Assembly: GCA_031308135.1 (NCBI GenBank) | Contig: JAHLJT010009419.1 | Span: 35,643,221 to 35,707,220 of the forward strand | Source: Acheta domesticus | Lineage: Eukaryota > Arthropoda > Insecta > Orthoptera > Gryllidae | Length of the DNA: 64,000 bases | Direction: 5' to 3' | Shown: in pieces, positions 24,034-37,500 of the stretch | Numbering within the stretch: the first letter of the stretch is position 1 | Layout of the letters: each line of letters opens with the position of its first letter | The notes under the pieces: model-generated | The model's input: the letters and a program-made list of their open reading frames with translations, nothing else | Database searches by the model: none | What the model was told of the DNA's origin: nothing | Translations under genes and position numbers: made by a program

Positions 24034-25489
24034 GTACTACTACTAGTACTACTACTAGTACTAGTAGTAGTAGTACTAGACTACGACTACGACTACGACT
24101 GCTACTGCTCCTACTGCTATTGCTGCTATTGCTATTGCTGATGATAATAATAACAATAAAACACAACACACTCGCCAACAAAAACACTAAATTAATAATT
24201 TGTATATATTAGGTCTTATAATTTGAAATAAAATGCATTTTAAATCAGTAAAATCTACAGTAGAGTAAATATTGTGCATTTTAAGTAAAGATTACCATAT
24301 GAACCCATTGCAGTCCCATGTTTAAACTTGCACCATCTGGTTGGAAACAAATTATTTTAGAATTTTTAAAATTTGTTTGAAGATGAGCATTTTGAAAAAA
24401 CTCAGAATCAAAATTTAAATTCAAATTTGAAAAACATTTTGAACCCAACCCCCTATTGGGTTGTAAATCATATAAAACGCCATAAAGAAAGCTGCAAAAT
24501 GACACCTGTTTCAGCTCTCAATCTTAATTTGGAGAGGTTCTACATCAATTTAAAAAGTTTCGGGAACCCAATTTTGTAAAATTTTACATGGTTGTATTTC
24601 ACAAACGGGCGAAAATATTTTATTCAAAATGTGTAGTTTTCTTATTCTGCATTGATACTACCTATGTCAAATTTTATCTGAATCGAAAATGGTGAGGTAA
24701 AATTTTAATTAAAACTGTGTTGATTTAAAATGGAATAACTCTCCTGTGAAAAAGAGCTTCAATTTTCGCATTTACAGTAGCGCATGTACGCTATATTTTT
24801 AAAAACTGCTCCATTTTTTCAAAGAAAGTTGTCATTTAGGGCGAGGTTTTACTGTTTTTTAATATTCTTAAAATAATCTTTTCGTTCTACTATTAGTAAA
24901 CCGGAAAATTAAGAAAATGTCAAAAAAAAAAACAACTTTGGGCGGCGATAGATGGCAACTGGCAAGAGTATGTGTCAAGTCCGAATAGCTAGCTGAAATA
25001 AGGAAATAGAAAACTAATAAGGGAAAGTCTGAGCCACTCCGTAGCATCACTAGTTTTCTATCAAATAACCCTGTACACATTTAACCTGTACTGAGGAAGT
25101 TTTAAGATAAAAGACAACCATGAAAAGACCATTTAAATATCACAGTCACGAACATTAAAATTCTTTTCTTCCATTCCCATCTTTAATACTAAGTCTCCCT
25201 TAAAAATTGAAACACTTCAAATTGGAATCAATTGTACCTCCATTCCATTCTTAATCATGTTCATATTGGGGAGGAACCACCATATCTAACATTTATGTTT
25301 TTAATATTATTATACATTTAATTTTTAGCCTGCTTAAGAAATAATTTTGTACCAACTGATAAGTCATCTTCAAGAATAACTAATGGTAGGACTGAAATAT
25401 TACTTTAAGAATAATGTAGAAGACTAAAAATTCTCCTAGGGAGATTTTCGTTGAAAAATTTGAAGCTATTTCTAAAAATAAATCGTTAA

Positions 25490-25545
<56 letters not shown>

Positions 25546-28500
25546 TGCCTTTATTAATGGCGAGTCTCAGGCCATAGGGCCTGCTTTTCCGCCTAACCAC
25601 TCAATCCACATTAAAATGATATATTAAGAATATTTTCTAAATCCTCTAATAATCCAATAATCCTGTAAGAAAAATTTCTTTCTTTCACTTTACCCTTGCT
25701 AAAAGAGTTCACCTGGGCTTACCTCCAATATTGTTATTGCTCATTGCATACTTGCATATTATTAATTGTTCATACCATATATAATACAGTATTTTATTTA
25801 TGTTTATTGTAAAAAAATGTAAGGCAGTAATGTTAAACAAGGATTAATAAACATTATTTTAATCTGTGAAATGTAGTACTTAGGGGCTAAGCAGCTGAAA
25901 TAAGTGTTGGTGTATTGTGAATGAAGACCGTAGATGATGGCAAGATCGGCGCTTGGCTTTTCACAGCTTACGTCATCTACTACTTCCTTGTGGCCGGCGC
26001 CTTCTGGCTGAACGTTATCTCGGTCAACATGGCAGACGGCTTTAGGTGAGTTAGTTTACATCAGTTTCTAAAAGAAAACTTCCACTTCGCTTGTATTTCA
26101 TCATAATTATAAACATTCAATTTGATAATGATATGAAACAGCCCATTAGATCACGATATGAAACATTCCATTTTATGATAGTACTAGCTGAAGTACCCGG
26201 CGTTGCCCGGGAATTATTACAGAATATTATTAGACAGGAAGACTAATTCCATCTTTTCATGCCCTGCGGCTGGGCCTACATCTATATCTTTCATTGTATC
26301 TCTTCTCCGCTCTACTCCTTCCTGCCATGATCTGTCCGTCTCCGTCCCGATAGCAATGTGTTGCTAGTACACAATAAATTGACAATGTACTGAACCGCTT
26401 AACAAAACAATATTAACTTCATCAGAAGTGCTAGAGACTACTGATATTGAAATTTGAATAATAAAATAGAAACCAAGGACTCCAAGAATATTTTATTTGC
26501 ATCGAAAAATATTTTTGTATAAATTAATATTTGCTTATTTTTGTACAAAAAATGGATGATTGCATTAATTGTGAGAAATTGATATACAAAACAACACATT
26601 TATTAGTCTCCACATGTAAAGAACCATTGTTGCATTACATATCACTGCACTACTTAGTCTCTAGCTCATATTAAAACAAAGTTCAACAGGGTCAAAATTA
26701 ACTGCAAAGAAGACAACTGGCATATGAAGAAAATGTAATTACAACAAATGTACAGAATCACTGTAGAATGTTTTATGTAAAACGACACATTTTGTAAATT
26801 AAACCAAAGCTTCAGGGTACACCACATAGGCAGTTTCATTATTTTTTGGAAGAAGCAAGAATTGGTTATCTTTTGACCCAACACGGGAGAGTGCTACATA
26901 CAGCTGACCGTGAGAGAAGACGCTTTCTCTAAGATCGACACCAACAAACTTGAAGGATTGTCCTTGAGCTTTATTTATTGTAATAGCGAAGCATGGTTTA
27001 ACTGGAAACTGCAGCCTTTTAAATTGAAAAGGTAAATCAGACGGAATCATTGGAATTCTGGGTATTAGAGCATTTTCACCAGATGCTGGACCAGTAAGAA
27101 TTCTGGTGTGTAAAATATGGTTGGCAAACTTAATTATTTGAAGTCGTGTTCCATTACAAAGTTTTGGGGCATTGAGGTTACGAAGCAATATAATAGGTGT
27201 ACCAATTTTCAAATTTAATATATGTGGTGGAAGACCTGCTGGGTTGAGCGAGTTTAAAAATTCTGGTGGATAATGAACACTCTCGTCATCATTCAGAACA
27301 GTGTCAAATGATCGATATTCTTTTGTTTCTGCTTGAAAGCGCTGTAGGATTTGATGATTAATTTCATCTACCACATCATTTTTTGGAGACAGTATAACTC
27401 TTTCACAAAACCATGAGTGTGTCTTATTTAGGATTGTTTGCACATCCTCATATATCTTCTGAATTAAATCATCTATAGTGTGAACCACGTGACCATACCG
27501 ATGATCTACTAATATATTTTGACTATTGATATTGGTAACTGAACCGCTTCCAACTGCGAGAAGCAATGCTGCAAATTGCGCAGAATCTGAGTCATCAGTT
27601 AACAAAGTCCTCATGTTTGTACTGAGAGTCATTATTTTAACGTTCTGCCAAATTGGGGATGTCTTTAAGCTTGCTTTGATTGTATCAGCTCTAGTGCCTT
27701 TAACAATTACAGGCAAGGTTTGCCGGAAGTCACCAGAAAATACAACAGTAACTCCTCCCATTAATTTGGAAGATGATCGTACATCCCGTAACATTCTGTC
27801 AACAGCTTCTATGTGACATCTGTTGCTCATGGTGCACTCATCCCAGATAATTAATACTGAATCACGAAAAACCTTTGCAATAGAACTATTCTTACTAACA
27901 TTACATGTTGCTTGTTCTATAAAAATTGTGTTCAAAGGCAATTTAAAGGTAGAATGTGCTGTTCTCCCACCTTTTAATAATGTTGTTGCGATTCCAGAAG
28001 ACGCGACTGCAATGACAGTTTTTCTCTCTGATCTACATTTATCAATAAGTAAATTGATTACAAACGTTTTACCGGTGCCTCCAGGGGCATCAATGAAGAA
28101 CAGGTTACCGTTGTCATTTTGAACACTGTCAATAACTGCGCTGAAGATTGTTCTTTGATCAGGAACTAATTTTGGCAAATTTTCTTTTAGGTATCGATGC
28201 ACATCACACATACTATATGTATCTTTTGTATAGTCAGAACTTTGTCTACTTGGCTCAAGAATACCAAAATCACGAAGTCGCTTATCACTGAAAGATGCAA
28301 TAATGTCTTCTAGAATAATTAATCCTTCATTGAATACATCCACTGAGAATGGTAAATCTTGGTTGTCTTCATGCAAACGCTTTTGAAAAAGAATATCCTC
28401 ACACATGACTTCCTTGAATTCACACCACAAACTGCTTGGATCCGATGGCTGACAGAATACCAATAGTATCGCAAATAGTTCACGAATGGCCGAGACCGCT

Positions 28501-31500
28501 AAGGCAGTAGTGCCGTAGTGGTCTCGGACCGTGGGGTCGCGGGTTCGAGTCCCGCCTCGGGCATGGTTGTATGTGTTCGTCCTTTCACCCTCTCTCATCA
28601 CCATATCGTGTCATCATCATGTCATAACGTTACTCCCAATAGTGGTCGCTAATGACCGAGTAGTTGATGCGACCTTAAACAAAAAAAAAAAAGTTCACGA
28701 ATATGTGATGGTGACTGTGTAAGTGCAGCATCACTCAGCGTGTGTTTCCAATGCTCTTCATTTTCTATGAGGCCCAGTTTCTTACATGCTGTCTGGTAAG
28801 AAGGCTGTACAATACTGTTCACTGTTTTTAGCATAGCAAAAGAAGTTGGACCACGAATGTGATGTAGAAGCAGACGAAGGTAATAGCATTCTGTGAAGTT
28901 TGGATGCACAGTGTAAACTCTTCCAAGAGCAGCATCTTTCCTTACACCCAAATGCCCTGCAACCAGTTGTCCACGTTTCCTTCTCTGCCAATTTTTATTT
29001 CTCCAGACATAAAATGCGGGCACTTCACAATAAAGCAAAGTTTTTCCAAAATCATCATCTTGGCACAGTTTGAAAAAGCCAGTTAATGTTGTCTGAGGAG
29101 GATTTTCTAAAACTTGCAGAATATTATGCTGGTTGAAATACACCCTTTGACCATTTTCTAAGTGCACCGCCAGATGAATTACAGCTGGGTATCTTTCATG
29201 AATTGGCAGCTCAAATATTCGCCAGAAGGCTTCCGATGTGCTCAAGAAGCGACCATTTATGTACTTTTCAATTTCAGTGCAATCATTTTCTACAGTAAAA
29301 GTTGCTCGATCATTACCTTTGTTAACATACTTAGTAATGTATTTGATTGCTTTCACAGAGTGACAGTATTCTACATTAATATGAGCTGAAAAGCATCTGC
29401 TTAGGACTGGTGAATGCGGAACAACCCATCGATTATCCACTTGTGTATCAGAATGTCTACCCAAAACTGCAATGTGACCACCATCTTCAGGCGAACGTCT
29501 CCTATAAAATGGATATCCATCATTGTCTGACTGAGTATGAACAGTGAAAGAGCGTGGGAATCTCTTATTGCATTTACCATTGACCATACATGGCGATCGT
29601 GAATTGTATTCTCCACATGGTCCATGAATCATGTGTTTGGAAACAATTTCGTAAAGAAGAGGATCTTCTTCTTTATTGGGTATCTCAGCACTAATAATTA
29701 AGTCAATTTCATCTGGTTGTATTTTTCTTTGAAGCCAAATCAGAATATGAGCATGGGGCAATCCTCTTTTTTGCCATTCTATTGTTGACATATGGCATAC
29801 AGTTGCGCCAAAAATGTGGTTTTTGGTGATCAAATTCATCAAGTTTTGGTATTTCAGATGAAATACACGTGAAATAATATCATGTCTGTCATGAGGATTC
29901 TGTCCCACATACAATTCATGTCTGATTTCTGGCCATTCGGGGTTGCATGTCATTGTAATAAAAAGATCAGGGCGACCATGGTGTCTCACGTATGTCATAG
30001 CATCCTGGGTTTTCTCATGGAGGTACCTTGGTGAACCAGTAAACGTAGATGGTAAAATGACCTGCTGTCCAATATTTAGTGGATTTATGTTAGCGTCATT
30101 GTTAATTGCATCTCGAAGATGAATGTAGTTCTCTGCTCTTAATGTTTTTTGATTTTGTTTGATATATCCAAGTCTTTCTGTAATCATTTTAGCAGCCATG
30201 TCAACAACAAACTGATTCAATATTTGCTGGAACATTAGCAGAAAATTTACTGTACCTTCCCTCACCATAAATCTATAAGAATAGTATTGCATGCAAGATA
30301 TTTTCTTTGAAATGTTTTGGTTTGCTCTTCCTGAAATTACTTGTGGAATTTTAATAGAATACCCATCTTCTCCATTAACAAATATGAGAGGATACTGAAG
30401 AGGGTCGTAAGCACGATGTAACTCTGAAACACGCTGTAACTTTCCATTTCTACTGTGCAATACAATATCTCGGTGCCCTTTATATTCATCCACCAGTAAT
30501 ATAGCCACTTCATTTGTTGTTGGTTGGTTGAAACAGCCTCTATGATAATTGACAGGGATAATGCCATCTCGGATAAGGATTTTGTAATCCAGAATATTTG
30601 GAGGTGCTTGTTCTATGGCAGCCTTGAAACTTTTAATATACTGATTGTGTGTGTGCAACAAACTTTGTATCATTTGTATAATTTCTGGATTTAAATTAGG
30701 TACAATATTTTGACGCAAAGACATTTGGTCTGCTTCAGAAAGGAAATACACCTGCAGAAATCCAGGGTTCGTTGTTGGAAGTAAACTACCAATGCGATGA
30801 TAAATTTGGCCCTGAATTTTGAATGTAGGCATGTAAAATCCTTCTTTATGTTCTGTACAGCCAAAAGATGTCATCTGAAAAAGACAGTTGTATTGTCTCA
30901 AATGGCGTAGGAAATGCTTTGATAATGGATGTTCACCAAGAACCAGGCTTTTCAAAATGTCAGGAGGCTCCACTAAAGGCCTTAACTTTACTTTCCCATT
31001 AGAACAACACATGCTATTATGTTCGAATGCCCATTTTTTTGCTCCACAAAACATACAAACATTTTCCATATGACCAATCTGAATATCTGAACTATGCAAA
31101 TAATCAAATTGGGGGTCATAATGAAAAGCTGAGCCGCTTCCTAGGGAATTGTTGGTATTGACTTCTCTCCTTGTAGTATTGTCGTCTTCAGTAAGTTGCT
31201 CTTGCCTTTGTGTAGCCGATTCTGAACTTTTATATTCTGCCCATCTTTTCGCACTTTTAGTATGTTTTGACAAATGCGTCTTCCGCTTCACCATTGTTTT
31301 CAACAATTTAGAATTCACAAATTTCTGTAAATAAGAGGTTATTTTATAATTTTATAAATAAGAGGTTATAAAATATACGATATCTATGTTATGTACATTG
31401 TACAATACTATACATTCTGTACTTTTTACTTCCTCAACCTTACTCAACTACATTGTATATTATTGTACTTTTTACTCTCTCAACCTAACTCAACATTATA

Positions 31501-34500
31501 CTGTATATTATTACTTAATACATCTACATTGAAATTCCTTACCACTGTTGTTACGGCTGTCTTTCAAACGATACACAAACGTTCTGAACTAACATTCACG
31601 GACATGTGTAAATAGCCGTATTCAAACCCCAGCGAATTTCGTAATAATTCTGGCTGTTGATGAAATGAGCAGTAGCTATCAGACATCCTCAGTTTTCACG
31701 AAGAGTGCGCCTCAGGTGGCGCAAAGCTAAACTATTAACATTGATGCATTCTTGAATCTACGATGTAATGCCAGTCGAAAAATGTCCAGAAAAGTAATTA
31801 TTTTGTGAATATGTTAAGGTTTATGGTTGTAAATCATAGCCTATGTTACTCCAGACCTTTAAAGGAAGCTAGTATAAAAGTTTCATCAGTATTGGTTCAG
31901 TAGATTCAGAGATTATCGCGTTGTAAGTCAGTGCAGTTCTGTCTTTATATATTAGTATATATATAGATTATGTGGTATTGGAACAGCCCAACCTTTCTCA
32001 TATTACTTGTGGCTCTTGCAATTTTGAAAATTCAGAAAAAACAATGAAATCTGGACCTGTGAAATTTTTATAAGTGTGCATCATCGCAATATCCGAAAAA
32101 TAATTGTAGCCTTTTTTGAAAATCTTGTTTTTTAAATTACCATTATTACTGACAAAATTAGCTACAACTACTCCCTCTTTGAAAAACTGAACATGTCCTT
32201 ATTAAAAATCTAATTTTAAAGAACAAATTTTATGAAGAAACATTTCTATCTACATCAACAAAATGATAGGAAGATTATGAGAAAAAATTAACTTTTGAAA
32301 TGTTCGAAAAAAAGAGAGTTCAACAAAAATCAATCAGCATTTTTATCAGGGTATTCTGCTATATCAGAGAAAATAGAAACCATTTTTGAAGCCATTTTTT
32401 AGAAAATGTTTTAGCAAAACATGCATCTGTCCGTCCGTCCGTCCGTGAACACCACTAGCGCCTAAACCATATGTAGAATTTTTATCAAATTGAAGAAACC
32501 CCGGTCCATCTGACCTGAATCGAAGCTCTGCGATTTTGAAAAACATTCATCATATTTTGAGGATACTTTACATGAAACCCCCCCGAACTTTTTTGAAATT
32601 TTCTCAAAAATGGCTCTAAATTTTGTCTTTAAATTTGTTGTGAGAATAGAGTAAAATACACTTATAAAGGTGGTATAAGTACGGTTTTCACGGTTAACTT
32701 AAAATTTTCGAAAATTGCAAAAGGTTGAATTTTATTCGGCGTCTTCCTCCAACTACAAAATTGCAGATAGAGATGTTTCCTTCAAATAAAATTTGTTATC
32801 CATAGTAAGTTCTTTCTTTAAGGTCATGTACATTTTTCTACAAATTTTTGTAGTTTTCACGCAATATTGCGTGCAAAATGTGCAATTTTATAAAATTTAC
32901 AAATACAAGATTTTCTCAAAACGGCTCCAAATTGTTTCTTTAAACTTTTGGTAAGGATAGTGCTAAATGTACTCTGTGAGATGAGATAAACGCCATATTG
33001 CTTCAACCTTTTGTTTTTTCAAAAATTACAAAAATGTATTTTTTTACTTATTCATTAACACGTCTCTTCCTTAATATTTACAATAACGGCGATTTGTTCA
33101 CATTATTATATTAATGCGTAATGTCCTTTAAATAATGACAAGTAAAATTTCTCGAAAACTCAACCGTTTTCCGAAAAAAGTAGCTCCAAATTCAACATTT
33201 TCAGAAACGCTCAAACGCAATTTTTTCAGGAATAGCTCCATATTTTTACTTTTCCATATAATATACGTACGTATACTATAGGAAAGTTATGCTTTGTTTC
33301 GCGAAAAAACGGCGCATTTTCGGCCGAAGAAAAACTTTTCCCGGGTCCTGATCACGAAAAAGTGGATAAATGCAGTTGCTAAATTAAGAAAAAAATCTAA
33401 CATCTGATGCAGCCAGAAAGCCATTTAGTGGGTCCTTGATACCGAAAAACCAGTTGAAAGCAAATCGTCTATCCGGCTTGTTGTCCTTCTGTTCGTCAGC
33501 CTGTGAAAAACGCTCGCGACTAAAGTGTTGTGCTGATTTTCTCCAAAATTGATATTCCCCAATCGATCTGACTAATCTCGTGGCCCCTTGAATTTAAAAC
33601 CGATATTTTAATTTTTGGGGTACTTTGCCAGAAGCCTTTGCGACATTTTTAAAATTTTCAAAAAAATGGCCCCAACAATTTTGACAAAATTTTGTTGTTG
33701 GATAGTCCGAAGTTTTATGATAATAGCGCAGGTCTCATGTTGGTTGAAAAGTCTGAATTTTCGAAAATGGCATAAGTTTTAATTTTTGCCGGCGTCTTCC
33801 TACAACTACAAAATTTAAGATACAGATTTTTCCTTCAAATAAAATTTGTTTCCCAAGGTGAGTTCTTTCATTAAGTTCATGTACAGTTACCCTCAGAGAA
33901 TCTCGCCGGTGAAATTCTATCTTAACGGCCCGACAAACTTGGACGCCCCGCGTCCAGGGGGAGGGCGCGTTGACCAATCGCTAGCAGGTACACGGCAGCT
34001 GTGTGTGATTGGTACAAAGTCCCAAAGGCTAGAAGTGGCGCTGTCTCAGGGGGAGGGGACCAAGTTTGCTTACATATGATGCAGAAATATCGTAGTATTT
34101 CCCTGCCGAAGGAGGGACTTTGCCTGCGCGTACGCCATTACGAAAGAATATTTCTGAGCGGTGACTTTCCGTCCAGAATTACTGTCATTAGACAAGTAAA
34201 TATTTAGCTTTTTAGCAAAAATTATACTAAGCCCGTTCAGAAGTACTGTCAATAGTCTAATGAATATTTAGCTTTTTAGAAAAAATTATACTAAGCCCGT
34301 TCAGAAGTACTGTCAATAGTCTAATAAATATTTAGCATTTTAGCAACAATTATAATAACTTTTAGCAATGAAATTATAACTCCTGTCAAACTGCTATTTT
34401 AAAATGTTCATTTCAGGCACAATTTGTGGAGCTTTCCCGGCCGGTCTAAGGTGTATTTCGAATTTGTTTATAAAATTGTTAATTTGTTGCAAAATTGTTG

Positions 34501-37500
34501 ATTCGCGGATTTCGACCCTGTAACATAGGGAGACTTCCCCCTTTAGATTTTCAAAAGTTGAAAATTGTTTATAAATTTCCAATTGTTGCAAATTTTTTAT
34601 CGTCTCGTGAATGGAGTTTAAACAATACAAAATACCGATATCGAAGCGATACAAAATACCGACATCCGATTGGTGCTAACATATTTCGTTCTCGAGATAT
34701 GTAATTGTTTATAAGAAATTAGCATCATACAATCACCCCAGTGGTTTGCACTTAATTGATTTGCTCTACACAAGCATACTAAAAAAAAACATTTGTCCAA
34801 TGTCGCACTTTTGCCTGGCACATACGCTTAAAAAGCACTTAGCTTATAAACACATTCTGTGGCCAATTTAATTAAGCTGAATCTATCTGTTTTACAGCGA
34901 GTATGTTTATTTTGTGTTTTATATTCTCTTTTAAGACCATCAAGTCGATATCTTTATCAAATAGGGAGGAAATTGATTAGAAACAATTTTTTTCAAGATA
35001 CATTACGCTGAAACGATAGTTTCTGCTTTTCTATCGTAGCAACCCAATGACTGTATTATTTATTTTTTCCAAAGGACCCTGTTAAAACCGAGAGACAGAA
35101 ACTATTTGTTCCTCTTGTTTAACCAGTATCATTAAAAAACAGGGATCACACTGTAAGCTTTTTGCTGTAAATTGCATTGGATTGGATGAATAGAATGTTA
35201 AAGTTTTCAAATAAAGAAATATTCAGTTTTCTGTGTTAAAAGATCACCCAAGTAGGATCACACATCACAAAATTCTACGTTATTTACTGAAGTATAGAAT
35301 TTAGTAAATGAACCATTATAAACTTTAAGTTGATATTTTCAATTCCATTTATCATTGAATAATTAAGAATCATCTTTCTAAAACTGTTAAATTGATGTTT
35401 TTATTCTATAATATTCGAATGCGAGTACATGTGCCCAATCTATTATTGGAATGAAATCGCGTTACATTCTCTCCTCCTCTCGATCAGGAAGCGTATGTAA
35501 ATAGACTTTTTTCTACAAAGAAAGATCACTGGCGGACGTCCTAAGTATCATTGCGAGTTTTAAAATATTTATTCTTTATAAATTCAGTAAAATTTCAGAC
35601 TTTTTATTCTAACGCTAACCTAAAGAAAATCACTAGGGATACTCCATTGCAATAATACGTACAAAATGAATGGTCAAGGTTAAACTACCTTATTCGATAG
35701 ATGACAGAAAACCCAGAATGCCCATCCGCAATGAAATTTCATTGCAAAATTGTAATTTTTTGCATTGTTAATACATATTTTTAAACAATATGAACAATTA
35801 TATTTAAAACATTTTTTAGGTTGGCAAACATTTCAATGAAATTTCGTGAATTCCTAAATACTTTACAATAAAAGCTTCTAAAATTCAATTTTTGTAGTGT
35901 CTTAAAATATAACGAACATACGTATTTGATAAAACGAGTTGTTACTACTAAAAACCATTATGGAAACATGTTAAAAACTTCAAACAGATTTGGCGTTTAT
36001 CTTTACTAAATAGCAATGCCGTAGCATTCTCCAGTGAAAATAATTAGAACGATCTTGGTGGTCAAGTTATATTACCTTCCCAACACAGTCTACATTTCAG
36101 TTTCAATCCCACAAATATCGTATGAGTTCATTTGGTGGTCATCCTATGGAGCAGGCAACTTGAATTTTTTTCCGACGACACTGCGCTCTAGCAGCAGCAA
36201 TCCGCAATAATCCGGTGATCGAAGTAGAAGTGAGTATTGCCGCGTGTACACTGAAAATAGGTATATCGCACGGGATTCTCGAATTATACATGTTATTAAA
36301 ATATATTATAATAGACATAATGCTAATAACTACTACTTGCAGTTTTCAACCTGTTGATGTCGGAATATTCCAAAAAAGAAAAGTATAAATAAAGGGCAGA
36401 AACTAGTAGAATGTTTTCATGTATATAGTGTAAAGGAAGTCCATGATGGGAATAAGACGGGTCGTATAATTTCTTTTAAGCAGCCATAGTTAGCCTTCAG
36501 TCCTAATGGGATAATTAAGAATGGTCAAGGATTTGAATTGTTGGAAACCAAGTGCCCTTACTAGTGGCGTACCTAGGGGGGGGCAAGGGGGGCGGCGCGC
36601 CCCGGGTGACACAATTTTAGGGGTGACACCAATTAAAATATTTTATAGCTGAAATTATACAATTTAAATCATTTACTTAAAAACTTTATGTATTAATCAA
36701 GACTATCTGATTTGGCTCTATTGTCAATAGAAAATGACATTGCAATAAGTATAGATTTAAATGAAATTATAAATATGTTTGTTGCCCTAAAATCTCGTAA
36801 ACAGGTTTTATATATAACTTACATTTGTTGATAAGTTATGTTTAATTTTAAATTATTTAATTAAAAATTATATTGCAATTATTCTTAATTTCATAGAAAT
36901 TTTTAATATAGTATTAAATAACTATTATGTGCAGATATGTTTGTTTTTTTAATAAAATAATGTGCAATATATGCAGCAATAGATATTTTTATAATTAATT
37001 TATGGGGGGGTGACACCATTAGCTTTGCCCCAGGTGACACCAGCTGAAGCTACGCCGCTGGCCCTTACTCATGTAAACATGGTGCGGTCGTAGACACTGA
37101 AGAAAAAAAATTTTATCTTTTCCATATTTGGAATTTAATGAAAGCGGTGATTTAAAGATAAAAGTTTCTCATGGTCATTATACTCGGCTTCAAGTATCAA
37201 TGCACATACTTGCAATACACATTTGTCATTTTTTTCCTATTCATCAGTCGATCAAGTTCATATTCTTGCTCATCGGGATGAAGAATTTTAATCATCTATT
37301 ATTCCCAAAATTGAAAATTTCTATTTTACGTGTTTTGTACCAGCTCTTGAAGCTAAATTATGAGTCTCAAAAATCGTTGTACCTACCTAATTTAAGGACC
37401 ATTTTGTTTGAACGAAGTTTACATGATAATCTATATAAGAGTGTTTGTTTAGATTACACATTTCTTTACAATGTTATCACATAAAATTTAATAAAATTTC

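Larger units (their letters stand above)
19210..24742. mobile_element. Inverted-repeat element carrying the TAC tract and LINE
   Basis: The stretches 19225-19550 and 24430-24735 are inverted copies of each other over about 320 bases. They share TTTGTGAAATACA, TGTAAAATTTTACAAAATTG and GAAACAGGTGTCATTTTGC. The outer ends read GGGTCATTCCATATTGAATC and its complement-like partner TTTAAAATGGAATAACTC. Without the LINE the element would be about 1.2 kb. It interrupts a foldback-family arm, and its middle holds the TAC microsatellite used by the LINE. The superfamily is not assigned. Confidence 0.6.
26184..31967 (-). mobile_element. End-to-end Helitron (5.8 kb) with SINE inside
   Basis: The minus-strand 5' end starts TCTATATATATACTAATATA at 31967, preceded by host A. 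The 3' end is a hairpin CCCGGGCAACGCCGGG (26211-26196), a 12-base spacer and CTAG ending at 26184, followed by host T. TC...CTRR ends, a subterminal hairpin and an A/T target with no duplication define a Helitron. It carries one RepHel gene split by a SINE at 28488-28691. It sits 139 bases downstream of the TM3 exon donor, inside the second large intron. Confidence 0.9.

Noticed and set aside
23931..24212. Poly-Thr/poly-Val frames
   Set aside because: Pure translation of the TAC microsatellite.
28488..28570. Possible functional tRNA gene
   Set aside because: The T-arm is perfect, but the unit is followed by an unrelated tail and poly(A) and is flanked by a target duplication, so it is a SINE head.
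37128..37484. 118-aa plus-strand frame in the intron
   Set aside because: No motif, AT-rich, no splice signals matching neighbouring exons.
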